DNA of 64,000 nucleotides from Azolla caroliniana (lineage: Eukaryota; Polypodiophyta), in the NCBI GenBank assembly GCA_043228905.1, contig JBHGNT010000005.1:6944001-7008000 (forward strand). The letters are read 5' to 3'. Of this stretch, positions 30,786-40,497 are shown piece by piece. Position 1 is the stretch's first letter, and the number at the start of each line of letters is the position of its first letter. Made by a program: the position numbers and the translations under genes. The notes under the pieces are model-generated. The model ran no database searches. It was not told where the DNA came from and saw nothing but the letters and a program-made list of their open reading frames with translations.

Positions 30786-33700
30786 AGAGGACTGCCAAGG
30801 CGTGGGGCCGCGACAGTCCGGATGCTCCGGGAAACCCCCACATCTGTACGATAAAACCGTGTACAATAGGTAGGAAATTTTGCTTCTCCGACAGCGGAGC
30901 ATGTACGATGGTCGGCATCACCGGCCGAGAGAAAACAAAGACGGAGGGGAGACTTCGGGCGTGCGGAGTTCTCGGCCCTGACGAAGGAATCAACGGAGCC
31001 GTGGAGGCAGTCTCCTTCGACGACACCTTGGGGATGCTGGGGAAGGTAGTCGAAGAGGACCTTAACGATGACCGGACGATACCGGTATGTTCCGAAGAAA
31101 TGTACGAAGTCATCGCGGACTTCAGTCGAGGGCTCGAGTCGGAACGGACGGCCCGAGTGAGCACCAAGTACAAGACGGTGGACCGGAAGGTGAGGCCAGT
31201 TGCGGCGCCCTTACCGGAGGGCAGCGAATCCCGAATCAAAGGGGTTGCATCGGACCCCAGCTTACGAGATCCGGCCTGCATAGGACACACCTTCACCAAC
31301 GAGACGCTCCGCGAGCTGGAGATCGGTGGGGGCGGGTTCCTACTGCCGATGGAGGAAGACCGGTTTCGGAGAATGCTCGGAAGGCACGGGAAAGCCTTCG
31401 CATTCTCACCGGAGGAAATCGGGTGCGTAGACCCGACGATCGTAGAGCCAATGGTGATATTCACGGTACCGCATGTACCGTGGAATCTCAAGCCAATTTC
31501 GGTTCCGAGAGCTCACATCCCGAAGTTGATGGAGCTGTTGAAGCAGAAAGTTGATATGGGCATTCTCGAGCCGTCGAGCGCCCCGTATTCAAACCGGTGG
31601 TTTACCGTACCGAAGAAAAACGGATCATTGCGCTTCATTCAGGACCTGCAGCCGGTCAATAGAGTGACCATTCGGAACGCGGGGATCGGACCGACCATAG
31701 ACGAGTTCGCGGAGGCCTTCGCCGGAAGGTCGATTTACTCGGTCGGTGATCTATACTCAGGGTATGACCAGTTCCAGCTAGCCGTGGAGAGCAGAGACAT
31801 TACGACGATGCGAACTCCCCTCGGCCTAGTGCGGATGTGTACGCTGCCGCAAGGAGGGACCAACTCGGTGGCCCACATGGTGAATGCAATGAACAAGGTG
31901 CTGAGGGACTGCATCCCGGACATCACCATGCCGTTTCTAGACGACATCCCGATCAAGGGATGCCCGGTAGAAGAGAAGGACGAGACGGTCGGGCCGGACG
32001 GATGCCGGCGATTCGTGGTAATGCACATCGACGACTGCGAGAAGGTGCTGCAAAGGCTAGAGGATGCGAGGCTCACCTTCTCGGGGGAGAAGTCTGCCTT
32101 CGGGCAGTCGGAAATCATGGTGGTCGGACATTTGTGCGGGCCATATGGCCGGAAACCGTCTCCGGCAAAGGTAGAGGCCATCTCCGCGATGAAGCCTGAC
32201 TGCAGCTCGGTCACGGAAGTACGAAGATTCTTGGGAGCATGCGCCTTCTACCACATATGGATCCCGCATTACGCGCACGTCGCGGAGCCGCTGTACGGAT
32301 TATTGAAGAAAGGGCGAAGATTCGAATGGCTAGACAAGCACGCGGAGTCGGTCCGGAAGCTGAAGGAGGCTCTTTCGGCAGCACCGGCGCTCCGAAAGGC
32401 TGTCTACGGGAAGGATACCCCAGTGTACATAACGGTTGACACGAGTCCGACCGGAATCGGGTGGGTCGTCAACCAAGAAGACGAGGACGGCAATCGGTTT
32501 CCGATCCGATTCGGCGCGAAGGTCCTCAGCGAACGGCAGCGAGGATACGCCCAGGTTAAACGCGAACTCTGGGGTATCGTTTCGGCGGTGAAGGCCGACA
32601 AGGACTATCTGATCGGGACGGAGGTAATCATAGAGACGGATTGCATGCCGATTCTCGGCATGGTTTCCGGATGCGCGACGCCGGACCTGGCAATGCTCAG
32701 GTGGATAGCGTACATCAAGTCCCTAGACCCGGTAATACGACACATTTCCGGGAAAGACAACGCCATGGCCGACATGCTTTCAAGGGCGAGATTCGAGGAC
32801 GAGGGCGGCATGGTCTCGGAGGACGAAGAGGTCGGCGTGGACTTCTTCGAGACTGCGTATGTAACAACCGGCGGGACAAGCACTCCGGCGCTTAACGACT
32901 TCGACGCGAGCAAGTACGACGGGGAGTGGCTGCAGATCGGTGGGTTTTTGAAGACAATGACGCCCGATGCGTCATGGACGAAGGACGAGGCCAACCGGAT
33001 CCGGAGGAAAGCGTACCGGTTCTTTCTCCGGGATGGCTACCTATGGAAGCACCCGAAGAAGAGGGACGGCGCTCCGCTCCGGGTGGTGGCGATGAAGGAA
33101 GAACAGGAGGAGCTGCTGACGGCCTACCACGACAGCCCTTGGGCTGGACACCGTGGAACATGGGCTACGTTTGAGAAACTGAAGGGGAAGTATTGGTGGC
33201 CGGGGCAGTACCAGGACGTGCATCGGTTCGTGACAACTTGCGAGAGCTGTCAGATGCACTCCATAGTCCGACATCGGGACGAGCTTCACCCCACGTACCC
33301 TCCGACCATCCACTTCAAATGGATGGTAGATCTGGTAACGATGCCAATGGGAGTAGGACAGATGCGGTACCTGGTCCTAGCGCGGGAGGATCTGACGAAC
33401 CAGGTGGAAGGCCGGGCCCTTCCGAACAAAACGACCGCGGCCGTATGCCGGTTCCTAATCGAAGACGTGATATGCCGGTACGGGTGCGTCGGGAAGATCG
33501 TGGCTGACCGAGGGGAGTTGGACGCCGAAGAAGCCGCGGAGCTGTTCGACCGGCTGGGAGTCAAGCTCTCGCTCACCACTGCGTACAATCCGGAGGCGAA
33601 TGGGAAGGTGGAGCGCGGACACGGGCCGATCGTCAAGGCGTTGGTTCGGGCATGCGGAGGCCAAGTCGGTAACTGGCCGCGGCTGCTACCTTATGCTTTG

Positions 33701-34264
33701 TGGGCAGACCGGACCACGCACAGTTCGGTAACCGGGTACATGCCGACGGAGCTCATGTTCGGCCAGAAGCCGATCATGCCGATGGAACGGACGATCTCCT
33801 CATGGGCAACGGTCGATTGGAGGGACGAGATGAGCCGGGAGGAGTTGTTGGCCGCGCGTATACGACAACTCGAGCGGAGACCGGAGGACGTGGAACTGGC
33901 TGCGGAGAGGCTCCGGGCGGCGAGGGCAAAGAACAAAGCCAGGTTCGACCGAACGCACCGGCTCCGACCGAAGAAAATCGAAGAAGGTGACTGGGTGCTC
34001 GTCTACGACAGCAGCCTCGACAACCAGCACCGAGCCACACGGAAGTTCGCACGAAGGTGGTTCGGGCCTTACGTGGTACGGAGCGCCAATGACAACGGGA
34101 CATATCACCTGGCGGAACTTGACGGCACGAGAGTGGCGATACCGGTTGCAGGGAAGCGGATCAAAGCGTTCAAGAAGCGACATGACGACGAGCCAGACCC
34201 GGCTCTCCTAGTCAGCAGTGACGAACGATCCGGAAACGAGGAAGAACCGACGGGCGAGGAATGA
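30782..34264 (+). CDS. pol: Gypsy E Pol: reverse transcriptase, RNase H, integrase
   Basis: About 1,160 codons open without a stop. The frame is -1 relative to protease and opens at TTA in GATTTTTAG. The first in-frame ATG is at 30908, but the upstream residues KAWGRDSPD are conserved in D, which argues for frameshift entry. RT: FTVPKKNGSLRFIQDLQPVN, YSGYDQFQLAVESRDITTMR, catalytic FLDD at 31934-31945. RNase H: TVDTSPTGIGWVVNQ (Asp at 32438), KRELWG, IETDC, HISGKDNAMADMLSRA. Integrase: HHCC finger (HDSPWAGHRG, CESCQMHS), acidic triad at 33329, 33506 and 33611 with 34 residues between the last two. C-terminal RWFGPYVV is the GPY/F module. It ends TGA at 34264, 57 bp before the polypurine tract. 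This gene copies genomic RNA and integrates the cDNA. Confidence 0.93.
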   Translation, partial: LERTAKAWGRDSPDAPGNPHICTIKPCTIGRKFCFSDSGACTMVGITGREKTKTEGRLRACGVLGPDEGINGAVEAVSFDDTLGMLGKVVEEDLNDDRTIPVCSEEMYEVIADFSRGLESERTARVSTKYKTVDRKVRPVAAPLPEGSESRIKGVASDPSLRDPACIGHTFTNETLRELEIGGGGFLLPMEEDRFRRMLGRHGKAFAFSPEEIGCVDPTIVEPMVIFTVPHVPWNLKPISVPRAHIPKLMELLKQKVDMGILEPSSAPYSNRWFTVPKKNGSLRFIQDLQPVNRVTIRNAGIGPTIDEFAEAFAGRSIYSVGDLYSGYDQFQLAVESRDITTMRTPLGLVRMCTLPQGGTNSVAHMVNAMNKVLRDCIPDITMPFLDDIPIKGCPVEEKDETVGPDGCRRFVVMHIDDCEKVLQRLEDARLTFSGEKSAFGQSEIMVVGHLCGPYGRKPSPAKVEAISAMKPDCSSVTEVRRFLGACAFYHIWIPHYAHVAEPLYGLLKKGRRFEWLDKHAESVRKLKEALSAAPALRKAVYGKDTPVYITVDTSPTGIGWVVNQEDEDGNRFPIRFGAKVLSERQRGYAQVKRELWGIVSAVKADKDYLIGTEVIIETDCMPILGMVSGCATPDLAMLRWIAYIKSLDPVIRHISGKDNAMADMLSRARFEDEGGMVSEDEEVGVDFFETAYVTTGGTSTPALNDFDASKYDGEWLQIGGFLKTMTPDASWTKDEANRIRRKAYRFFLRDGYLWKHPKKRDGAPLRVVAMKEEQEELLTAYHDSPWAGHRGTWATFEKLKGKYWWPGQYQDVHRFVTTCESCQMHSIVRHRDELHPTYPPTIHFKWMVDLVTMPMGVGQMRYLVLAREDLTNQVEGRALPNKTTAAVCRFLIEDVICRYGCVGKIVADRGELDAEEAAELFDRLGVKLSLTTAYNPEANGKVERGHGPIVKALVRACGGQVGNWPRLLPYALWADRTTHSSVTGYMPTELMFGQKPIMPMERTISSWATVDWRDEMSREELLAARIRQLERRPEDVELAAERLRAARAKNKARFDRTHRLRPKKIEEGDWVLVYDSSLDNQHRATRKFARRWFGPYVVRSANDNGTYHLAELDGTRVAIPVAGKRIKAFKKRHDDEPDPALLVSSDERSGNEEEPTGEE

Positions 34265-34320
34265 AGACGGGCCGGTTTTCTCCGTCCCAACTCTCTTGGC
34301 GCATACCGGAGGATGCGCGG

Positions 34321-34335
34321 TTAGGTGGGGGCGGA
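34321..34335 (+). promoter_or_regulatory. Gypsy E polypurine tract
   Basis: TTAGGTGGGGGCGGA immediately before the 3' LTR start TGTCGCGAAG; identical to that of element G. Confidence 0.85.
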
Positions 34336-35123
34336 TGTCGCGAAGAAAACCGTCCATAGGCGGAATCGGTGCACCTAGGCGTGGGAACCGGTTCTTCACG
34401 CGCGCAAGCTCCAAGTTGTACATAAAAGCGAATTAGGAGGATAATCGGCAGGAACGGGCCCTAACACAAGTGGAGACAAACACCGCGCGAACAGTCTTTC
34501 GGTCGCGCGCGCGAGTTAAGGAACTGTACGAGTCGGCGGCGTAACTACGCGGATGCGTGAAGAACGGAGCGGATCCCTGTCCAAAAGGGACAGGGAATAA
34601 AGCTGACAGGACGGCCTGCTCGTCGGCCTATATAAGGAGCAGGAAAGAGCTGTTGCAGAGATCTCTCGCAGAGAGGACGAAGTGCTGTCGGACCGTTTCT
34701 GGACGCTTCTCTCTCTGTTTCCTTCCTTCTTGAGCCCATAGCTTTCTGTGCAGGGTTCCGGGGAGGCTCGCGCTGTTTCGAGGAACGCCCGAGTGCTTCC
34801 GGCAGCACCTCCGACCTGCTACCCCGTTTGTGCGTCGACGCGAACAGGCATCGGCATCTGTTCGCCGGCCTGTTCGGTTGTAACCAACCTGTGCCCCGTC
34901 GAGGGTTGTAGTCGTGTTAGCAATTTTGATAATATACATATTTAGTCGTTCGCGTCTGTCTGTGTCGGTGTCTGTTCGCGTTCTCCGTGCTGAAGGGCCG
35001 TGTCCCTGTGTATCCCCGGTCCTGCGTAGTCGGTTCTCTCTCTTCCTCCTCCCTCGCTTGCTCTTTGGTTCGAGACCCCCGCGGTCCCGCCTCATCTCCA
35101 CACACTTGCGAAATATCTCGACA
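34336..35123 (+). mobile_element. Gypsy E 3' LTR
   Basis: 788 bp, nearly identical to 27825-28614. Differences seen are TGTCGCG/TGTCGCA, ATCGGTG/ATCGGCG and loss of two bases in CCACACACTT versus CCACACGCACTT. It ends CTCGACA and is followed by the target duplication ACGC. Confidence 0.95.
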
Positions 35124-35129
35124 ACGCCT

Positions 35130-35910
35130 TGTCGTGAAGAATTTCGGCCAGAGACGGAAACCGGGAAATATTGGCTACATCGGCGGGGTGCACCATGTGC
35201 ACTCACCCTCGTGTAATTGTGTGAATAATAGGAGTTAAGTCGGGAGGAAGAATCCCATGTAAATCGGGATTTATCCCACATTGTGACGCATCCCTCTCCT
35301 TATTCTATAAAAGGACGGGATGGTCCCTTGTAGAAGGGTTGCCCATTTTGTATTAGTAGGGTATACCATTAGATGGAGAGACGTCCTCTCTTCCTCTCTC
35401 TCTCTCTCTCTCTTGTTTTACGGTTCTTCTTCTTGCTCTCCTCTGCTTCTTCTTCTTCGTCCTTCTGTGCGTCGAGCCTTGGCATCTAGCGTTCCAGTTT
35501 TCTGCCCTGTACTCTGTGCAAGACCCCGCTCGGCGCGACAAGCCCGAGAGCTCCTCGACCGGCAGCTTGGCAGTAGACAACGGTTGTATCGCATGCGACC
35601 TAGGTCTGGCTTGAAGTCGATGTTGAATCTCGTTGTCTTGTAAATACATATACATTTGGCTGTGCATATTCGGGTCTCTGTTGGTGTGCGTGTGTGTGTC
35701 TTAATGTTTCTTTCTTGCTTATGTACATGTTCGTGCGAGAGTCAATGTTGTGTGCCTGCTCTCTCTCTCTCTCTCTCCATTCAGTTGCTTCCGGTGTGCT
35801 CCTGGGGTGCCCCGGAAAAGGTGAAGCACAACTTCCTACGCTCCGTCACTCCCTAGTCCAGGACCCCCGTGGTCCCGCCTTTCTCCACGCACGCACGATA
35901 CTTTGTGATA
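35130..35910 (+). mobile_element. Solo LTR H (G-type)
   Basis: 781 bp starting TGTCGTGAAGAATTTCGGCC. It has the family landmarks TTCTATAAAAGGACGG (TATA), CAAGACCCCGCTCGGCGCGA, a (CT)n tract at 35760-35777 and CCTACGCTCCGTCACTCCCT. The right end ACTTTGTGATA is a decayed form of AACGCGACA. No internal region is left. It lies two bases right of the E target duplication, in the D integrase gene. Flanks GCCT and GCGC are at best a decayed duplication. Confidence 0.82.
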
Positions 35911-36565
35911 GCGCGTGCGAAGGTCGAGTCGGCAACTGGCCGAGGTTGCTCCCATACGCGTTATGGGCGGATAGGACTACCCACAGCTTGGTGACAAGGT
36001 ACATGCCGGCGGAGCTAATGTACGGACAGAAACCCATCATGCCCGTTGATAGAACGATCGCCTCGTGGACAGCAATCGATCGGTCCAACGAAATGAGTAG
36101 AGAAGAGCTGCTAGCGGCACGAATCCGGCAACTCGAGCGAAGACCGGAAGACGTGGAACGAGCCACGACAAGGGTGAAAGAGGCGCGGATCCGAAACAAA
36201 GCCCGGTTCGACCGAACACACCGACTCAGGCCAAGGAAGATCAAGGAAGGTGATTGGGTGTTAGTCTACGATAGTAGCCTTGACAACCAGCATAGGTCTA
36301 CACATAAGTTTGCGAAGCGTTGGTTCGGACCATACATGGTAACTAGCGTCAACGACAACGTGACGTATCATCTCGCGGAGCTCGACGGGACGCAAGTAGT
36401 GACTCCGGTGGCTAGGAAGCGGATAAAAGCCTTCAAGAGATGGAATGAAGCAGAACCTACACCCGGAACCGAAAGCGCCAGTTCAAGAGAGGATGACGAG
36501 TATCCGATGGCCCGGAATCCCTCACTAAATTCGCAATCCGGCACATACCGGAGGATGTGCGGTTT
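35911..36565 (+). pseudogene. Gypsy D integrase C-terminal part
   Basis: Resumes the D integrase after the E and H insertions: GRVGNWPRLLPYALWADRTT, MYGQKPIMPVDRTIASW, MSREELLAARIRQLERRPED, KARFDRTHRLRPRKIKEGDW, WFGPYMVTSVNDN and KRIKAFKRWNEAEP. The upstream open frame (from 35694) is only LTR H sequence. The stretch itself is open, but it is separated from the rest of D pol by more than 8 kb of insertions. Confidence 0.85.
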
Positions 36566-36577
36566 AGTGGGGGTGGA
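36566..36577 (+). promoter_or_regulatory. Gypsy D polypurine tract
   Basis: AGTGGGGGTGGA directly before TGTCGTGAAG, matching the position of the tract in E and G. Confidence 0.75.
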
Positions 36578-37301
36578 TGTCGTGAAGATTTCGGGCCATA
36601 GGTAGAAACAAGGTGAAACGCGCAGGAACACCGGTTTACGCGAGTGCACGCCTCGAGGGAATTAAATGGGGCAAGTACTAGGCATGAGTATAAGGAGGGG
36701 TACTAGATAGTTAGAGCATAGACCTCGCATAAGTAGGGAGAGTTACCAGGAGAGTAAATCAAGGGAGAGAATCTAGGACAAAGGTGACGGGTCATGAATG
36801 CTTGTAACGATCGTTCCTTGTGCTATAAAAGGGGCAACCTTTGACTGTCTTGGGGGGGCCATCTGGAGAAAGGATACACAGAGAAAGACCGAGGACGGAC
36901 CGCGGGAGAAGAGGCTTCCCCTTGCTCGTGTCAGACGCCCGAGTGCTCCTGACCTAGGGATCGACCTTCTGCGCACCGACGTCTCTTGGTACCTGGATAT
37001 TGGCCAAGCTCCGCGCTCCATCACCGGCTCTGATCCGGCTGTAACCACTAATAGCACCGTGCACCTATGTTTTGGAATAGAACTTATTCTACCTAACATA
37101 CTTCGTTCTCAGTGTCTTTGTCCGTGTCTGTGTCTACGTGTGACTCTCTTGCTCTCGCTCGTTAGCTAGACTTACCCACTCTCCCATGGTCTCAAGACCT
37201 ACGCGGCCCCAAACTCCTCCCTCCTCGTTATCTTGATTCTTTGGTTCGAGACCCCCGTGGTCCTGCCTGACTTCTACGCATCCGCGAGGATATCCTCGAC
37301 A
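36578..37301 (+). mobile_element. Gypsy D 3' LTR
   Basis: 724 bp, the partner of 16835-17558. It starts TGTCGTGAAGATTTCGGGCC, ends TATCCTCGACA and is followed by the duplication ACGT and the second half of the F LTR. A TATA-like GCTATAAAAGGGG lies near 36822. Confidence 0.92.
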
Positions 37302-37633
37302 ACGTAGCAGAGAGCAATGGTTGAGGAGGAGAGAGCTCGGTTCCCAGTCCGACAGCACTTCGTCCTCCCAAAAACGCGATCCCTTCTTCTTCTTCTCCCC
37401 TCCCTTTTATAGGTCGCCGAGGAGGCCGTTACATCAAATTTATTCTCTGTCCTTTCGGACAGAGATACTCATCGATCCCCTAGAAAATTAACACCCTTTC
37501 TAGTACATATGCATACCCACCGGTCTATTCCTAGCTATGTACAATTCATAAACACACACACACACACACACGAAAACGATCGGGTCACGCCCCCTTCCCT
37601 TGATTCCTCCTAGGGGCGGTTTTCTCCACCACA
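37302..37633 (-). mobile_element. Gypsy F 3' LTR, proximal part (split by D)
   Basis: The minus-strand start TGTGGTGGAGAAAACCGCC at 37633 follows the tract CTGGGGGTGGA (37634-37644). It includes a (CA)n/(TG)n microsatellite at 37551-37571 and TATA-like CCTATAAAAGGGAGG at about 37398-37412. It ends at ACGT, where D is inserted, and the remainder is 16550-16834. Together about 613 bp. It matches 40294-40497 of the 5' LTR. Confidence 0.85.
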
Positions 37634-37644
37634 TCCACCCCCAG

Positions 37645-39985
37645 CAAACCGCACCTCCACCGGTATGTGCCAAGTAGGAACAACCTTGGCGGAAACCGGC
37701 CCTAGATCACTCGTCATTTTCCGAACCCCCTACCTTCCCCGATTCGGGCATCGTCGCCGCCATCGCTCACTGGGTCCGGTTCGTCCTCGTGCCGCTTCTT
37801 GAACATCTTGACCCTCTATCTGCGTCCCATCGAGCTCCGCGAGATGATACGTGCTATTGTCGTTCGCGCTTGTCACCGTGTAGGGCCCGAACCATCTCCT
37901 TGCAAACTTACGCACCGCATTGTGCTGATTATCGAGGCTACTGTCGTACACCAACACCCAGTCACCTTCCTCGGTCTCAGCCGGTGTGTTCAGTCAAACC
38001 GGCCTTTATTTCTTTCACGCGTCATACGCAGCTTCGCCATCGCCTACACCATGTCCTCTGGTCGTCGCTTGAGCTGCCGAATCCGTGTCGCCAGCAACTC
38101 TTCCCAGCTCATCTCGTCCTTCCAGTCCACTTCGACCCACGAAGTGATCGTCCGTTCCACCGGCATAATCGGTTTTTGTCCGTACATCAACTCTGCCGGC
38201 ATGAACCCTGTCACCGAACTGTGTGTAGTCAGGTCCGCCCACAATGCATAAGGAAGGAGCCGCGGCCAATTCCCGACCTACCCTTCACACGCTCGTACCG
38301 GAGCCTTCACGATCAGTCCATGTCCGTGTTCTACCTTCCCGTTCTCCTCTGGATTGTATGCCCTAGTGAGGGAGAGCTTGACCCGTAACCGGTGGAACAG
38401 CTCCTCAACTTCCTGCGCGTCTAGCTCTCCCCAATCCGCCACAATTTTCCCTACGCATCTGTACCGGCACACTACCTCTTCGATCAAGAACCGGCACACC
38501 GCCGTAGTCGTCATGTTCGTCAGTACGTAGCCTTCCAGTTGGTTTGTTAAATCTTCCCACGCAAGCACTAGATACTGCGGGTAGGTTGGGTGCAGCTCGT
38601 CTCAATGCCGGATCGTGGAGTGCATCTGACAGTTTTCACACGTCGTTACGAACTGGAACACATCCCGATACAACCCCAACCACCAATACTTCTCTTTCAG
38701 TTTCTCAAACGTGGCCTATGTCCCGCGGTGTCCGGCCCAAGGATTCTAATGGTACACCGTGAGCAACACGTCCTGCTTGCCCTTTCTCGCTACTACCCGG
38801 AGGGGGACACCGTCTCGCTTCTTAGGGTGCCTCCATATGTTCCCGTCCCGTAGGAAGAACCGGTTAGCTTTCTTTCGGATCCGGCTAGCCTCCTCCTTTG
38901 TCCACACTGCGTTTGGTGTCATTATCTTCAGGAACCTACCGATCTGGAGCCACCCCCTGTCATATTCGCCTTCATGAAATTCTTTAAGCGTCAGAGATGG
39001 CTTCTATCTTTGCCGGAGACGGTTTCCGACCGTAGGGCCCGCACAGGTGACCGACCACTAGGATCTCCAATTGGCTGAACGTCGATTTCTCTCCGGAGAA
39101 GGTGAGTCGTGCGGCCTCCAACCTTTGCAGCACCTTCTCGCAGTCATTAATGTGGTCTGCGACGAACCTCCGGCATCCCTCCGGCCCAATTGCCTTGTCC
39201 TTATCCTCCACCGGACATCCTTTGATCGGGATGTCATCCAGAAATGGTATGGTGATGTCCGAGATGCAGTCCCTCAGCACCTTGTTCATCGCATTCACCA
39301 TGTGCGCCACCAAGTTCGTCCCTCCTTGCGGCAGGGTACACATCCACACTAAGCCAAGAGGGGTCTGCATTGTCGTGATATCCTTGCTCTCCAAGGCTAG
39401 TTGGAACTGATTGTACCCCGAGTACAGATCACCGACCCAATAGATTGACCTTCCGGCAAAGGCTTCTGCAAACTCATCTATCGTCGGTCTGATACCTGCA
39501 TTACGAATGGTCACCCTGTTGACCGGTTGCAGGTCCTGAATGAATCGCAACGTGCCATTCTTTTTCGGCATAGTAAACCATCGATTCGAATACGGGGCGC
39601 TCGACGGTTTGAGGATGCCCATCTCCACTTTCTGCTTCAGTAGCTCCATCAACTTCAGGATGTGAGCTCTGGGTATCGGGATCAGCTTGAGATTCCACGG
39701 CACATGCGGCACCGTGAATATCACCATCAGCTCCACTATCGTCAGATCTGCACACCCAATCTCCTCCGACGAGAATGCGAAGGCTTTCCCGTGCCTTCCG
39801 AGCATCCTCCGAAACCGGTCCTCCTCCGCCGGCAGTAGAAACCCACCCCCACCAACTTTGAGCTCTCGTAGCGTTATGTCGGTGAATCGGTGCCCTCACA
39901 CGCGATCACTAGTCGGTCGACGGCTACTGCCATAGCTTCAGCAAGCTCAGATCCCCTCATCTTGAACTCCTTGGCCGCCTTCTTT
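37645..39985 (-). pseudogene. Gypsy F internal region: deleted gag, RT and integrase, no RNase H
   Basis: On the minus strand from 39985: gag start MRGSELAEAMAVAVDR, then an abrupt jump near 39900 into RT, so nearly all gag and protease is deleted. RT: FTVPHVPWNLK, KKNGTLRFIQDLQPVN, YSGYNQFQLALESKD, PFLDDIPIKG, LVVGHLCGPYGRKPSPAKIE to about 38990. There the frame jumps directly to the integrase zinc region, so RNase H is deleted. Integrase: CENCQMHS, KIVADWGELD, NGKVEHGHGLIVKA, MYGQKPIMPVERTITSW, KFARRWFGPYTVTSANDN. Stops and frameshifts occur throughout. It belongs to the same lineage as E and D but is defective. Confidence 0.85.
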
Positions 39986-40001
39986 CACGTCGGGTTCACC
40001 A
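39986..40001 (-). promoter_or_regulatory. Gypsy F primer-binding site
   Basis: Minus-strand TGGTGAACCCGACGTG, five bases after the end of the F 5' LTR (...CAGGACA). Confidence 0.65.
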
Positions 40002-40006
40002 AATAA

Positions 40007-40497
40007 TGTCCTGTTGTTACGCTCTCGCATGTGAAATGAGACGGGACCGCGGGGGCCCTAAACCAAGGAGCGCGAGAAAGAAGAGGGAGAGCGATTCATA
40101 GAAACACAGAGAGAGAAGGGAACGGAGGATTCAATTACAATGTCAACAATGATTACAACCGGCAAGCCGGCAATAGACCCAAAATGGAGGTCCCACGCAC
40201 ACACACACGGACGGCACAGAGAACGCACGGAGGAGCCTCTGCTGGAAGCACACGGGCTTACATGCAGTAGAGGCAACCGGCATAGAAACGTAGTGGAGAG
40301 CAACGGTTGAGGAGGAGAGAGCTCGGTTCCCAGTCCGACAGCACTTCGTCCTCCCGAAAACACGATAATATCTTCTTCTCCCCTCCCTTTTATAGGTCAT
40401 CGAGGAGGCCATTACATCAAATTTATTCTCTGTAATTTCGGATAGAGATACTCATCGATTCCCTAGACAATTAACACCCTTTCTTATACATATGCAT
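40007..40497 (-). mobile_element. Gypsy F 5' LTR, truncated at its outer end
   Basis: The minus-strand LTR end AACAACAGGACA is at 40007. The block matches both halves of the F 3' LTR. At 40294-40300 it shows the uninterrupted sequence AGAAACGTAGTGGAGAG, the ancestral state of the D insertion site. Homology stops at ACATATGCATA (40497), where the 146-bp tandem array begins, so the outer ~120 bp is missing. Confidence 0.85.

Larger units (their letters stand above)
27825..35123 (+). mobile_element. Gypsy element E, complete and recent
   Basis: A 7.3-kb LTR retrotransposon with two LTRs, primer site, gag, protease, RT-RNase H-integrase and polypurine tract in order. It is flanked by exact 4-bp duplications ACGC at 27821-27824 and 35124-35127. 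The LTRs (790 and 788 bp) differ by eye at only about two substitutions and one 2-bp indel, so insertion was recent relative to D and F. It sits in the integrase gene of D. No chromodomain is seen after the GPY-type end of integrase. Confidence 0.95.

Noticed and set aside
34050-34264. Chromodomain at the end of E integrase
   Set aside because: After RWFGPYVV and KRIKAFKKRHDDEP there are only about 25 acidic residues; no chromodomain-like pattern is visible.
35694-35910. N-terminal part of the open frame that runs into the D integrase end
   Set aside because: It is LTR H sequence (CT-rich, matching other LTRs). Only the part from 35911 is integrase.
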